Source of the DNA: Thalassospira lucentensis MCCC 1A00383 = DSM 14000
Lineage (GTDB): Bacteria; Pseudomonadota; Alphaproteobacteria; Rhodospirillales; Thalassospiraceae
Direction: 5' to 3'
Length of the DNA: 64,000 nt
Assembly: GCF_000421265.1 (NCBI RefSeq)
Contig: NZ_ATWN01000001.1
Coordinates: 310,001-374,000 of the forward strand
Shown: piece by piece, positions 20,614 to 30,054 of the stretch
Numbering within the stretch: position 1 is the first letter of the stretch
Layout: every line of letters begins with the position of its first letter
Position numbers and translations under genes: made by a program
The notes under the pieces: model-generated
What the model was told of the DNA's origin: nothing
Seen by the model: only the letters and a program-made list of their open reading frames with translations
Database searches by the model: none

Positions 20614-21408
20614 ATGAACGGAATTGTTGACCTGACCGAGGTCGGAAACAAAAGTATGGCATCAAGTCGAAGTCTGACGACGCAATGTGTGTTTGTCGTC
20701 GAAGACAACACCGATCTTAATAAGGATCTGTGCGAGTATCTTGAGATGTGTGGCTTTGCCGTGATTGGTTGCGAAACTGGTGCGAGCTTTTTTCGCGCGC
20801 TTAAAACCAAACAGCCGGATGCGGTCATCCTTGATATTATGCTGCCCGATGCTGATGGCTATGATCTTGCCAAATACGTCCGCCAGAACATTGATTGTGG
20901 CATCATGATGCTGACGTCCCTGTCAGGCATGGATCATCATCTGACAGGCTACAAGTCAGGTGCAGACGTTTATCTGACCAAAGATAGCCCTTTGTCGGTA
21001 ATCGAAGCCGCTTTGCAGCCGTTATTGCGCCGTTCCTCGCGTGCAGACAGTGACGCTGATGAGGGGGCTGATGCCGCTGGTATGGAAGCGGGCTGGGTTC
21101 TTGATCTGCTCAATTGGACATTGGTTAACCCGCTTGGAAAGTCGGCATCCTTGACCGCAACCGAACGGACAATCATCAAGTTATTGATTGACGCGAACGG
21201 GGCATGGTTGACCCGGCCGGAAATCGTTATCGCCTTGGGTAAGGCCGATACGGCTGAAAACTGCCGCAACCTTGATACGGCAATCCGACGTGTGCGCCAG
21301 AAGGTTCTCAAGGAAATTGGTGAAGAGCTTCCGGTACGCACAGCATATGGTCGTGGCTATGCCTTCACATCGCTTGGCGCCGTTTCCGGTGAAACAGAAA
21401 ACCTTTGA
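20614..21408 (+). CDS. Response regulator, OmpR/PhoB-type
   Basis: 264 residues. The receiver domain (about 22-140) has an acidic pocket at Glu30/Asp31, the phospho-acceptor Asp74 in VILDIMLPDADGYD, a Thr/Ser switch in MMLTSLSG and the conserved Lys in YLTKD. An acidic linker (SDADEGADAAG) leads to a winged-helix DNA-binding domain (about 155-255: LTATERTIIKLLI, LDTAIRRVRQKV, VRTAYGRGYAF). AAAGG lies 8 nt before the ATG. It converges on the two sensor-kinase genes with only 14 nt between stop codons, which suggests that it is their partner; the targets are unknown. Confidence 0.92.
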   Translation: MNGIVDLTEVGNKSMASSRSLTTQCVFVVEDNTDLNKDLCEYLEMCGFAVIGCETGASFFRALKTKQPDAVILDIMLPDADGYDLAKYVRQNIDCGIMMLTSLSGMDHHLTGYKSGADVYLTKDSPLSVIEAALQPLLRRSSRADSDADEGADAAGMEAGWVLDLLNWTLVNPLGKSASLTATERTIIKLLIDANGAWLTRPEIVIALGKADTAENCRNLDTAIRRVRQKVLKEIGEELPVRTAYGRGYAFTSLGAVSGETENL

Positions 21409-21422
21409 CGTTTGGTGCGCTA

Positions 21423-23513
21423 TCACGCAAGTGGTGCAGCGCTGTCCTGATTGGAAGTTTCACACGGTAGCAGCACACACAGCGCAATTCCCATCGGCCC
21501 CAGATCACGTAATTTGATCGAGCCGCCGTGCGCGTCAACAATGCGTTGTGAAATATGCAGGCCAAGCGCACTGCGCAGAGCCTTTGTTTCCATCTCGCGG
21601 CGAAACAGCGCATTTCCAATCAAGCGGATTTCATCGCTATCAAGTCCTTCGCCCTGACAGGGTATTGATATTTCCGCCAGCCAGTTACTTTGTGCGCGCG
21701 CGGTAATATGGATTGCTTGTCCATGGGCAAAACGCCGTGACGTTTCGACCAGGTTGGTCATCGCCAGACCGATCAGTGTTTCATCGATATAGGCTTCAAC
21801 ACCGTTGGTTCCCGTACAGGTCACCAGAATTTCGGCATCATCGCGTGTCGTATTGGCGACGAAATCATTCATGAAATGATCCAGCCCGACAAGTTCGCGC
21901 GCCAACGAGAACTCCTTGTCGTCAATACCATCCTTGCTTAGGAAAATATCAACCAGACGGGCAAGTTTTCGGGCCTGAAGCTCAATGCGTTTTAGCCGGT
22001 TCTGAATATCATCGCTGTGATCTCGTAAACGGAGCATCAGCATTTCTGACGAACGTTGAATAACCGCAAGCGGGGTTCGGAATTCATGCGACAGCATTGA
22101 AATCAACTTGCGCTGTTCACCGACAAGCGATGTTGTTTCTTCGGCTCTGGTCGATGCGAAGACCTGTTCCCTGTCCATTTGGGTCAGACGTATGGCCATC
22201 AATATGCCCATCGCGATGATGTGGAAAATGAAGGTGAATTGATGGAGGCCGATGCGTATCGGGGTGACCTCGATAAGTCCCGCATGGGCCAATTGCAACA
22301 TGATGACAGGGCCGCAAGGCAAGGCAAGGGCTATCAAATACGCCCAAAGCGTCTTGTTTCTGATATCTGCGGCAAGCCTTTTGACAAGAACCAAACAGGC
22401 GCAGGCCATGAAAAGTGCGACAGACGGAACGATATAGGTGCCAAACACGGTATAGAGTTCATTGGTCGTACCAATGAGAAAACTTAAAATGACGATGCAG
22501 TAGGCACATCCGAGCCAAAACAAAATTGGTGTGCGTTGGCGAAATTCAAGAATATGTATCCATAAAAAGACAACGGCAGCCTGTGAAACGATGTTGGTGG
22601 TCCCAATGAGAAAATCATTCATCCACGGGATTTCCGAGCGCAGCTGACTTAATCCGACACCATTTACAAGTGAAATGAGCATGCCAGCACACGCAATCCC
22701 GATGCCATAGCTGACAACAACCGCATCGCGGGCGATAAGCCCAAGGCTGAAATATGTAATGCCAAGGGTGAGAAACACCCCAAAGAAGATGTTTGTTGCC
22801 AGATTGCGAAGCGTCATTGATGAAATAAGGTCTTGGGCCTGCCAAAGGGTGACAGTTAGCAAGTTCGTACTGTTACTTTGTACCCGGATAAACAGGTGAT
22901 AGGCACCCGCATCAAGTTTCGGCCAGGATGCGACATGCGTGCCGCTGGTAAAGGGACGCTTGCGCGCAGGAACGCGGTCGCCCAAGCTTTCCTGCCAAAT
23001 GGCATCGGAAAGCTTGGCCGTTGTGACATCCTCAAAAAGATACAGATCTATATGGTTAAGATAGCTTGGATTGGCCTCAATGTATGGGGGGGCGGTCAGC
23101 ATCTGATCGACGCCGAAATCGATCCTGTACCAGATGATATCTGACGTATACCCAAACGATGGGATTGATGCGCTTTGCTGAAAGTCGTCAAACGGCAGTT
23201 GGCGAACATCATCAAGTGACATCTGCTGGCTTTGGTCGACATACCATGAAAGATAGGGTGTCAGATCAAGCTTGCCGGGAAGATCACCGTTTAAAACAAT
23301 TTTATCGGTGTGCCCGGTGGTTGATGGCGTAGTCCCATGTGCCCGCGCACCATTGTGCCCACCAATCGTTGCGACGATCAGGGCGACGAACAAGATGAAC
23401 AAAATGCGCGGTAACTTGGTGCGTATCAAGGTGGCCACGGGCGTTCGGCCCACGTTTTGACGTGCGGTTAAGACGGTCCACATATGACGGCGGAATGATG
23501 CAAAGGAGGTCAT
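21423..23513 (-). CDS. 7TM sensor kinase with phospho-acceptor His but degenerate ATP-binding domain (HK-B)
   Basis: 696 residues. A membrane or signal segment is at about 33-52, then a beta-rich periplasmic sensor (about 70-225; 7TMR-DISMED2-like, with WYRIDF and LNHIDLYLFED), seven predicted TM helices (about 238-440) and a HisKA dimerisation domain with His476 in MLSHEFRTPL. The HATPase_c domain is clearly decayed. The N-box reads NLVETSRRF, with Thr591 in place of the second Asn. The G1 box reads PCQGEGLD, with Cys619 in place of Asp. The G2 box reads RSALGLHI instead of GxGLGL. It probably cannot bind ATP but could accept phosphate. Its ATG overlaps the stop of the upstream kinase gene (ATGA). 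Confidence 0.9.
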   Translation of the reverse strand: MTSFASFRRHMWTVLTARQNVGRTPVATLIRTKLPRILFILFVALIVATIGGHNGARAHGTTPSTTGHTDKIVLNGDLPGKLDLTPYLSWYVDQSQQMSLDDVRQLPFDDFQQSASIPSFGYTSDIIWYRIDFGVDQMLTAPPYIEANPSYLNHIDLYLFEDVTTAKLSDAIWQESLGDRVPARKRPFTSGTHVASWPKLDAGAYHLFIRVQSNSTNLLTVTLWQAQDLISSMTLRNLATNIFFGVFLTLGITYFSLGLIARDAVVVSYGIGIACAGMLISLVNGVGLSQLRSEIPWMNDFLIGTTNIVSQAAVVFLWIHILEFRQRTPILFWLGCAYCIVILSFLIGTTNELYTVFGTYIVPSVALFMACACLVLVKRLAADIRNKTLWAYLIALALPCGPVIMLQLAHAGLIEVTPIRIGLHQFTFIFHIIAMGILMAIRLTQMDREQVFASTRAEETTSLVGEQRKLISMLSHEFRTPLAVIQRSSEMLMLRLRDHSDDIQNRLKRIELQARKLARLVDIFLSKDGIDDKEFSLARELVGLDHFMNDFVANTTRDDAEILVTCTGTNGVEAYIDETLIGLAMTNLVETSRRFAHGQAIHITARAQSNWLAEISIPCQGEGLDSDEIRLIGNALFRREMETKALRSALGLHISQRIVDAHGGSIKLRDLGPMGIALCVLLPCETSNQDSAAPLA

Positions 23514-25600
23514 GACGGCGCACCATCGTCATCTTGTGTTCGGGGCTTTTTTCGCGATACATGGGGGTCGGCCAAACCAAAGAAGTTTTGACGGGACGCT
23601 TTGATCGTTTCTTCCCGGTTATGGGGAATTTTGATCATTACCGTTGTGCCGGATGTCTCGCCGACACTGATCGACATTGATCCGTTATGGGATTGCACAA
23701 TGCGGTTGGTGATATGCAGGCCCAGACCGACACCTTGTGTGACGCCTGCGTCGCGTCCACGGTAAAACGCGTTGGATACATTCGTCAGATCGTCAATGGG
23801 AATGCCCGGTCCGGCATCGATAACACGGATATAGACAAATCCGTTCGACGACCGATTGCATGCGACCCAGACTGGAGCGTCGGGGGCGTATTTACGGGCA
23901 TTGTCGATCAAGTTGATGATCGCGCGTTCAAACAGAATGCGGTCAATATCGACAATGGCAAAATCGATATTTTTCAAGCTGACTTTCTGGTCCGGGATTT
24001 CACGGTTCCGTCGATTGATCAAATCACGTAGCAACTGATCAATGTTGGTCGGCTGCAAGGATGTTGTGAAATTCGCACTGTCGAGCGTCTCCTTGGTCAA
24101 AAAGGCATCGACCAATCCCGAAAGCTGACCGGCATTCCCACGAATGGTGGCAAGACGGCTGTGAACAGGGGCAGGCTCATTGCGCAGATGCAGGCCGAGA
24201 ATTTCTGCTGATCGCTGAATGATCGCAAGTGGTGTTCGAAATTCGTACGACAGCATGGTTATGAAAGTCCGCTGTTCGCCAGCAAGCTGATCGGCCCGCG
24301 CATTGGTTTGATGCGCATCAGTCCAACTGTAGGTCAGTCTCTGGGTGCGATAGGCCATCGCAATTGCAACCATCACAAGATGTATCGACGAGCTAAGCGG
24401 GTACACCTTGGTTGTGAAGGCCGTGATCGGCAGGATACCCAGCAGTGTCAAAACATGGATGTTGGCCGCAAGGGTTGGCAAAACAAGTGCGATCAAAAAG
24501 AAGCTGTTTGATGCCAGACGCCTTTCACGATAGCTGACGTAAATCAGATACATCAAAAGCGTGAACAGCAAAATCACATTGGGAACAAAGAATATCTGCG
24601 TGAAATAGATATAGGCATCCGATATCGCAGTGACCGAACCGATCATCGCCAATATGGAAAAGGCCATCATCACCCGAAACAGAACCGGGTTATAGTGATC
24701 AAGTCTGACGATATGGGTCCACATCGCGACACTGGCGCCCAAGGCAAACGCGGTTCCTGTTCCGGTAATAAGGTCGCTGGCAAGTGGCCAAATCCCCTTT
24801 AGCAGAAGCTGGGCATATCCTGACGTACCAAGGTTGAACAGAAAGACAGATAAAACATATCCGCTGTACCACAGCACCGATTTGTCGCGTGATATGATGC
24901 CAAAGGTCAGGTAGACACCAAACCCGATCAACAGGACACCCAGAAAACTGCTTTCAACAAGGTTATGTTCCTCGGTGTCGGAAACAAGCTCCGCCTCGGG
25001 GTATAGTTTGGCATGGAAAACATGGGCGCTGTTGGTGCGCACACCGATCATCAACCAATAGTGTCCTGATGGTAAATCCGGCCATTCTGATAAATGCCGG
25101 AGGCTGATCAAACTGTCTTTCGTGTTGGGGATCCGGTCACCAACAACATTTTTCCAGATGACATTGCGCGTCTCATCGTCAATCACGGTCAGACGGATCT
25201 CGTTGAGATAGGGCTCGCCCAATTCGATGAAGGCCCGCGAAATGTCATTGCCTTGCGGCGCGGTAAGCGAAAAGGCCAGCCGATACCAAATAACGCGTGG
25301 GGTGTAACCGGGCCCTGCGGTGCTGGCAACGGGTTCAAATTCAGAAGACGGAATATCAATCAGTTGGGCAGGATCGGTGACGTTGCGATCAGATGTCAGG
25401 CGCTCCATAAACCGGTTTAGATCGATACTTGTTGTCGCGCCATTTGCCGGCAATACAAGGTGTGCCATGTCGGTCCGTGCCGATGCAGGCGGCGAAAACC
25501 ATGTGATGGATGCGATAAGGGCAATCGTCAGGACACTTATGACGTCGCGCCAAGTCAACATCTGGCGAAAATCGCGCAAAGCGCCCCCAATTTCAGACAA
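23510..25600 (-). CDS. 7TM sensor kinase with intact ATP-binding domain but Tyr in place of the phospho-acceptor His (HK-A)
   Basis: 696 residues from a TTG at 25600; an ATG at 25561 is an alternative start, and neither has a clear ribosome binding site. The architecture matches HK-B: N-terminal hydrophobic segment (about 18-36), 7TMR-DISMED2-like periplasmic domain (about 45-205), seven TM helices (about 215-417), HisKA-like and HATPase_c domains. The catalytic domain is complete, with NLIDNARKYA (Asn567), DAGPGI (Asp595, Gly597, Gly599) and GVGLGLHI. The H-box reads MLSYEFRTPL: codon 452 (24245-24247) is TAC, Tyr, where the family has His. It should bind ATP but cannot autophosphorylate canonically. 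It is the first gene of the pair and overlaps HK-B by 4 nt. Confidence 0.9.
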   Translation of the reverse strand: MSEIGGALRDFRQMLTWRDVISVLTIALIASITWFSPPASARTDMAHLVLPANGATTSIDLNRFMERLTSDRNVTDPAQLIDIPSSEFEPVASTAGPGYTPRVIWYRLAFSLTAPQGNDISRAFIELGEPYLNEIRLTVIDDETRNVIWKNVVGDRIPNTKDSLISLRHLSEWPDLPSGHYWLMIGVRTNSAHVFHAKLYPEAELVSDTEEHNLVESSFLGVLLIGFGVYLTFGIISRDKSVLWYSGYVLSVFLFNLGTSGYAQLLLKGIWPLASDLITGTGTAFALGASVAMWTHIVRLDHYNPVLFRVMMAFSILAMIGSVTAISDAYIYFTQIFFVPNVILLFTLLMYLIYVSYRERRLASNSFFLIALVLPTLAANIHVLTLLGILPITAFTTKVYPLSSSIHLVMVAIAMAYRTQRLTYSWTDAHQTNARADQLAGEQRTFITMLSYEFRTPLAIIQRSAEILGLHLRNEPAPVHSRLATIRGNAGQLSGLVDAFLTKETLDSANFTTSLQPTNIDQLLRDLINRRNREIPDQKVSLKNIDFAIVDIDRILFERAIINLIDNARKYAPDAPVWVACNRSSNGFVYIRVIDAGPGIPIDDLTNVSNAFYRGRDAGVTQGVGLGLHITNRIVQSHNGSMSISVGETSGTTVMIKIPHNREETIKASRQNFFGLADPHVSRKKPRTQDDDGAPS

Positions 25601-25812
25601 TTAAACAAGTCTATTTTTGATAGCGGTTTTTTTTGGTCAGGTCATCGGTTTTATCAGAATAGTCTGATGGGCGCGTGTTAACCGAATGGTCGCCAACGAG
25701 GCGTTAAAATGTGTCACTTGCCGGTAGCATTGAAACGTCACTTTGATATAACCGGCAGTCAGGATTTATGGACCGGGCGTTAAAAACCGGCACACAGACA
25801 GAGAACACAAGC

Positions 25813-27162
25813 ATGAGCCGCAAATATTTTGGCACCGACGGCATTCGCGGAACCGCCAACACCGCACCCATGACCGCCGAAGTTGCACTAAAGGTCGGTA
25901 TGGCCGCGGGCAACTACTTCACCCGTGGTGATCATCGCCACAAAGTTGTGATCGGCAAGGACACGCGTCTGTCTGGCTACATGCTTGAACCAGCGTTGGT
26001 GGCGGGCTTTACGTCCATGGGCATGGACGTGATGTTGGTCGGGCCAATGCCGACCCCCGCTGTTGCCATGCTGACCAAATCGATGCGTGCAGATATCGGT
26101 GTGATGATTTCAGCATCCCACAATCCGTTTCAGGATAATGGCATTAAGCTATTTGGCCCGGATGGTTTCAAACTGTCTGACGAGGTGGAGCTTGAAATCG
26201 AAGCGCTGATGGACAGTGATCTGTCGCATAAGCTCGTTCCGGCAAATGCGCTTGGCCGTGCGCAGCGTATTGACGATGCCCCCGGGCGCTATATCGAAGC
26301 TGTGAAATCTTCGCTTCCGGGCAGTGTCACGCTTGAAGGTCTTCGTATCGTTCTTGATTGCGCCAATGGTGCGGCTTATTCCGTCGCGCCAAAGGTGCTG
26401 CGCGAACTTGGTGCCGAAGTGATTGAAATCGGTACGAAACCCAACGGTCTGAACATCAATGACCAATGTGGTTCGACCCACACCAAAACCATGTGTGATC
26501 GGGTCCTGTCTGAAAAGGCCGACGTCGGGATTGCCCTTGACGGGGATGCGGATCGTATTCAGATGTGCGATGAAAAAGGCCATCTGATTGACGGTGATCA
26601 GTTGATGGGGCTTGTGACCACGCACTGGAAACGCACCGGTCAGCTGCGCGGCAATGCGCTGGTGGCGACCGTGATGTCCAATCTTGGTCTTGAACGCTAT
26701 CTTGAAAAAAATGGCTTGCGTCTGATCCGCACCAAGGTCGGTGACCGCTATGTGGTTGAGCAGATGCGTGCGCTTGATTGCAATGTCGGCGGTGAACAGT
26801 CGGGCCATATTGTGTTGTCTGATTTTGCCTCAACCGGTGATGGTCTTCTGGCCGGGCTGCAGGTCTTGGCCGTTCTGGCATCGCGGAGCGGACCGGTGTC
26901 TGAAATGAGCCGCGTGTTCGAACCATTGCCGCAAATTCTTAAAAACGTGCGCTATACCGCCGGGGCAGATCCATTGTCGCAAAGCCGCGTGATTGACGCT
27001 ATTTCCTCGGCGGAGAAGGCCTTTAAAGGTGATGGACGGGTCTTGATCCGTAAATCTGGGACAGAACCGCTGATCCGTGTCATGGCCGAGGGCGATGATG
27101 CGGTAAAAGTCGAACAGATTGTCGATGGTATCGTGGCTGAAATCACCGCTGTTGCGGGCTGA
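25813..27162 (+). CDS. glmM: Phosphoglucosamine mutase
   Basis: 449 residues from the ATG at 25813 ([16 protein letters not shown]); an earlier in-frame ATG at 25768 adds 15 residues foreign to the family. The catalytic phosphoserine loop [13 protein letters not shown] holds Ser102, the Mg-binding loop is DGDADR (about 242-247), the sugar-binding motif is GGEQSGH, and the phosphate-binding [15 protein letters not shown] is near the C-terminus. It converts glucosamine-6-phosphate to glucosamine-1-phosphate for UDP-GlcNAc, peptidoglycan and LPS synthesis. In many alphaproteobacteria it follows folP directly; here the two-component cassette lies between them. Confidence 0.97.
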   Translation: MSRKYFGTDGIRGTANTAPMTAEVALKVGMAAGNYFTRGDHRHKVVIGKDTRLSGYMLEPALVAGFTSMGMDVMLVGPMPTPAVAMLTKSMRADIGVMISASHNPFQDNGIKLFGPDGFKLSDEVELEIEALMDSDLSHKLVPANALGRAQRIDDAPGRYIEAVKSSLPGSVTLEGLRIVLDCANGAAYSVAPKVLRELGAEVIEIGTKPNGLNINDQCGSTHTKTMCDRVLSEKADVGIALDGDADRIQMCDEKGHLIDGDQLMGLVTTHWKRTGQLRGNALVATVMSNLGLERYLEKNGLRLIRTKVGDRYVVEQMRALDCNVGGEQSGHIVLSDFASTGDGLLAGLQVLAVLASRSGPVSEMSRVFEPLPQILKNVRYTAGADPLSQSRVIDAISSAEKAFKGDGRVLIRKSGTEPLIRVMAEGDDAVKVEQIVDGIVAEITAVAG

Positions 27163-27221
27163 TCAACAGCGAATTCTGCAAGATACTTAACTTTGGCTGT
27201 ATTGCGTTGGGGAGGATGATT

Positions 27222-28019
27222 ATGAAGGGTCGTGTCTTGATTATAGCCGGATCGGACTGCTCCGGCGGGGCTGGCATTCAGGCTGATATTAAATCGGTGA
27301 CAGCCCTTGGTGGCTATGCCGCGACCGCGATCACGGCCCTGACAATTCAAAACACGACCGGTGTCTTTGATGTGTTGGGAATTTCGCCTGAGATGATTGT
27401 TCATCAGGCAACCGTAACAATTGATGATATTGGTGCAGACGCGGTTAAGACAGGTATGCTTCATAGTGTGCCTGTGATCGAAGCGGTGGCGGAATTTATC
27501 AAGTCAAAATGCATTGATATTCCGATTGTCATTGATCCTGTGATGATATCTCAAAGCGGCGCGAGATTGCTCGAAGAAGACGCGGTTGACGCCTTGATAA
27601 CCCATATGGTCCCGCTTGCGACCGTCCTTACCCCGAATATTCCCGAAGCAGAAGTGCTATCGGGGATGAAAATTTCCAGCGAAGGTGATATGATTGCTGC
27701 GGCGCACAAAATCGGAGAGTTGGGCGCAGAGGCGGTGTTGATCAAAGGTGGTCACGCCGAGGGCGATAAGATTGTTGATATTCTTTGGCGTCGCGACGGG
27801 GACATCGAAGGGTTCGAAGGTGATCGCATCCCGTCTGAAAATAATCATGGTACGGGCTGCTCGCTTGCAAGTTCGATTGCAACCGGGCTGGCACAGGACA
27901 TGGGACTGAGTGACGCGGTGGCGCGTGCACGGGCCTATGTTCGCGAAGCCATCCGCACCGCCCCGAATTACGGCAAAGGAAACGGTCCGCTAAACCACGC
28001 GCACCCTGTCACCGGATAA
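27222..28019 (+). CDS. thiD: Hydroxymethylpyrimidine/phosphomethylpyrimidine kinase
   Basis: 265 residues from the ATG at 27222, chosen because GGAGG at 27211-27215 is 6 nt upstream; the ATG at 27216 and TTG at 27207 are too close to or before it. It is a ribokinase-like fold with GSDCSGGAGIQADIK, VIDPVMIS, LTPNIPEAE, the KGGH loop and the anion-hole motif NNHGTGCSLASSIATGLA. It phosphorylates HMP and HMP-P in thiamin synthesis. No TPP riboswitch fits in the 59-nt gap after glmM, so it is probably cotranscribed with glmM. Confidence 0.95.
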   Translation: MKGRVLIIAGSDCSGGAGIQADIKSVTALGGYAATAITALTIQNTTGVFDVLGISPEMIVHQATVTIDDIGADAVKTGMLHSVPVIEAVAEFIKSKCIDIPIVIDPVMISQSGARLLEEDAVDALITHMVPLATVLTPNIPEAEVLSGMKISSEGDMIAAAHKIGELGAEAVLIKGGHAEGDKIVDILWRRDGDIEGFEGDRIPSENNHGTGCSLASSIATGLAQDMGLSDAVARARAYVREAIRTAPNYGKGNGPLNHAHPVTG

Positions 28020-28056
28020 AAACGCGGCAGGACGCGCCAATCCAGGATGTCGTGGT

Positions 28057-28638
28057 ATGCCGGGAACGTCGTTTTTCCATCAGGCCTGCAACAACGCCTG
28101 GTCTAATCATCGCCTGTTGGGGGCGTGTCAAGAACTCACCACCACAGAACTTCGTGCGCGCCGTGCGTCTCTCATGCCATCAATCTTGCAAACCCTTAAT
28201 CACAGCCTGATTGTCGATTGGTATTATCTGGATGCCCTGATCAAAGGTGGGCGCGGGCAGGATTGTTTTGTCAACCAGATGCCGTTTATCACCATCGAGA
28301 CGTTTGGCACGGCTCAGCGCAATGCCGATGTCAGGCTGATGGCCTTTTGTGAAAAACTCGATGACAAGGATGTGGTGCGCGACGTAACCCTCGTTAGACC
28401 CGACGATGTGATGGTCAGTGAAAGCATTTCAGCGGTTTTGTCACATCTGTTTGTTCATCAAACCCATCATCGTGGGCAGATTCATGCGATGCTATGCGAA
28501 ACCACACAATCGCCACCGCAACTTGACGAATATCACCTTGAATCCGGTGCAGAATTTCGCAAAAGTGACTTCGCTGTATTAGGTTGGAATGTCGCCGGAT
28601 TATCGGCTGCTATGGTCTATAAGGATAACTATGAATAA
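28057..28638 (+). CDS. DinB-family four-helix metalloprotein
   Basis: 193 residues. It has a DinB/YfiT-like helical bundle with the typical three-His metal site: His in TLNHSLIVDWYYLDAL (about residue 48) and two His in HLFVHQTHHRGQIHAM (about 128-143). Family members include DNA-damage-inducible proteins and thiol-dependent enzymes such as bacillithiol and mycothiol transferases; the substrate here cannot be told from sequence. It follows thiD by 37 nt. The next gene starts inside its last codons. Confidence 0.85.
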   Translation: MPGTSFFHQACNNAWSNHRLLGACQELTTTELRARRASLMPSILQTLNHSLIVDWYYLDALIKGGRGQDCFVNQMPFITIETFGTAQRNADVRLMAFCEKLDDKDVVRDVTLVRPDDVMVSESISAVLSHLFVHQTHHRGQIHAMLCETTQSPPQLDEYHLESGAEFRKSDFAVLGWNVAGLSAAMVYKDNYE

Positions 28639-28984
28639 AACAATGATCCGCCGTGCTGTCCTTGCTGGCGGGATCGCGATCTTGGCCGCGGCAACTTATG
28701 GCAGCCCGGAACGCTACATTGCCGACATGATCTGGACCGATGATGCCGCACCGTGGGAAAAGGTGACGGCTGTTTACGTGCCCGATACATCAAAGCCAAA
28801 CAATGTCCTGGTTTCAGATGCGCAATTTGCCGATCTTGAAGCCTGTCGTGCCCATATCCACAATCTGGCTGTCGAGCACGACGACCCCGACCTTAAAAAA
28901 GGTCGCTACGATTGCGCAATCGGATTCTATGCGCAGCAAGAAGACAAGGGCATCACGGGCGATTATCGCCTGACACTGCAATAG
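28631..28984 (+). CDS. Small exported or membrane-anchored hypothetical protein
   Basis: 117 residues from the ATG at 28631, which overlaps the end of the DinB-like gene by 8 nt and has AAGGA 5 nt upstream. A basic N-terminus and hydrophobic stretch (RRAVLAGGIAILAAATYG, about 6-23) suggest an uncleaved anchor or a signal peptide. The rest is soluble, with two Cys (about 77 and 98) that might form a disulfide. I do not recognise a family. The overlap implies coupled translation with the DinB-like protein. Confidence 0.7.
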   Translation: MNKTMIRRAVLAGGIAILAAATYGSPERYIADMIWTDDAAPWEKVTAVYVPDTSKPNNVLVSDAQFADLEACRAHIHNLAVEHDDPDLKKGRYDCAIGFYAQQEDKGITGDYRLTLQ

Positions 28985-28989
28985 ATCCC

Positions 28990-29865
28990 TTAAAGCACAT
29001 ACCAAAGCAAGGCGGGCAGGGCGATGGCCGCAAGGAAGCTTGAGCTGATGACAACACCTGCGACTTCTTCAGGATCGCGGTTATACAGCTGGGCAAACAG
29101 ATAGCAAAATACTGCAACCGGCATTGAACATTGCAAGATCACAACGCCGCGTTCGACCCCGGTCAGGCCCATCACTTCTGACAATCCAAGACCAACCCCG
29201 AACCCCATACCAAGACGCAAAGCACTCAATGCCGTGCTACGCGCCAGACTGACCGGGCGCAGTTTCGCAAGCGACACGCCAAGGGTAAACAGCATCAACG
29301 GAATGGTCAGCTGACCAATCAGGTTGGTGGTATTGTAAAGCCAGTCGGGAACGGTGGTGTCGGTGGCAAGAAAGCCCGTCGCAATCAGGGTCGCGGGGAT
29401 AATCGGCATTTTGGCCAAAGACCGAAGCGAAAAACTGCCCGATACAAATGCCACCCCGATCGTTAACTGGATCACGACGTAGGTGGCAAAAAACGCAACC
29501 GATAATGCCAGTCCTTCGGGGCCATATGCCAGCATGCAAAGCGGCAAGCCGACGTTGCCAACATTTGGCCAGGTAAGCGATTGCAAATAAGTGCGCGGGG
29601 AAAGTTTAAACACCTTAAGGATCGGCCAGCCGATCAGGGCGAAAATGACGTTGGCAGCAAGTGCGGCGGTCCCCATCGAGATCAGGGTATCACCACCAAG
29701 CTCCACCGTCGCAAGGGCGGCGAACGTCAGACAAGGTGTCGCAAAGTATGTGACAATCGATGTGACCAGATTGGTGTCAAAATGCTTGCCGGCACGGGCC
29801 CAGAAATAGCCAAGCCCGGTGGTGATGAAAACAGGTGCCAAAATGGCAAAAATATCGGCAAACAT
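28990..29865 (-). CDS. AEC-family (auxin efflux carrier-like) transporter
   Basis: 291 residues, with about ten hydrophobic helices. It starts MFADIFAILAPVFITTGLGYFWAR and ends with a C-terminal helix pair (SSSFLAAIALPALLWYVL), typical of the AEC family in the bile/arsenite/riboflavin transporter clan. Bacterial members carry organic acids such as malate or malonate; the substrate here is unknown. The inner-membrane location is inferred. It converges with the preceding gene (5-nt gap). Confidence 0.9.
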   Translation of the reverse strand: MFADIFAILAPVFITTGLGYFWARAGKHFDTNLVTSIVTYFATPCLTFAALATVELGGDTLISMGTAALAANVIFALIGWPILKVFKLSPRTYLQSLTWPNVGNVGLPLCMLAYGPEGLALSVAFFATYVVIQLTIGVAFVSGSFSLRSLAKMPIIPATLIATGFLATDTTVPDWLYNTTNLIGQLTIPLMLFTLGVSLAKLRPVSLARSTALSALRLGMGFGVGLGLSEVMGLTGVERGVVILQCSMPVAVFCYLFAQLYNRDPEEVAGVVISSSFLAAIALPALLWYVL

Positions 29866-30054
29866 TGATCAAACGGTCCCCAAGAAAGCGATTTGCGCCC
29901 AAATTGTCATGTGACGCAGTAATTCTGCAAGAAAATAATGGTAATACCAATTTTTCGGTATGTGCATAAAGTCGCAGTTTGCGTGTTGCCGCGCTTGTCT
30001 TTGGTCATGCGGATACGGCATTGTTGTTACACGCGCATAATCAGCAGGTCCCGC

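Noticed and set aside
27163-27221. TPP riboswitch before thiD
   Set aside because: The 59-nt gap is too short, and no CUGAGA or thi-box sequence is present.
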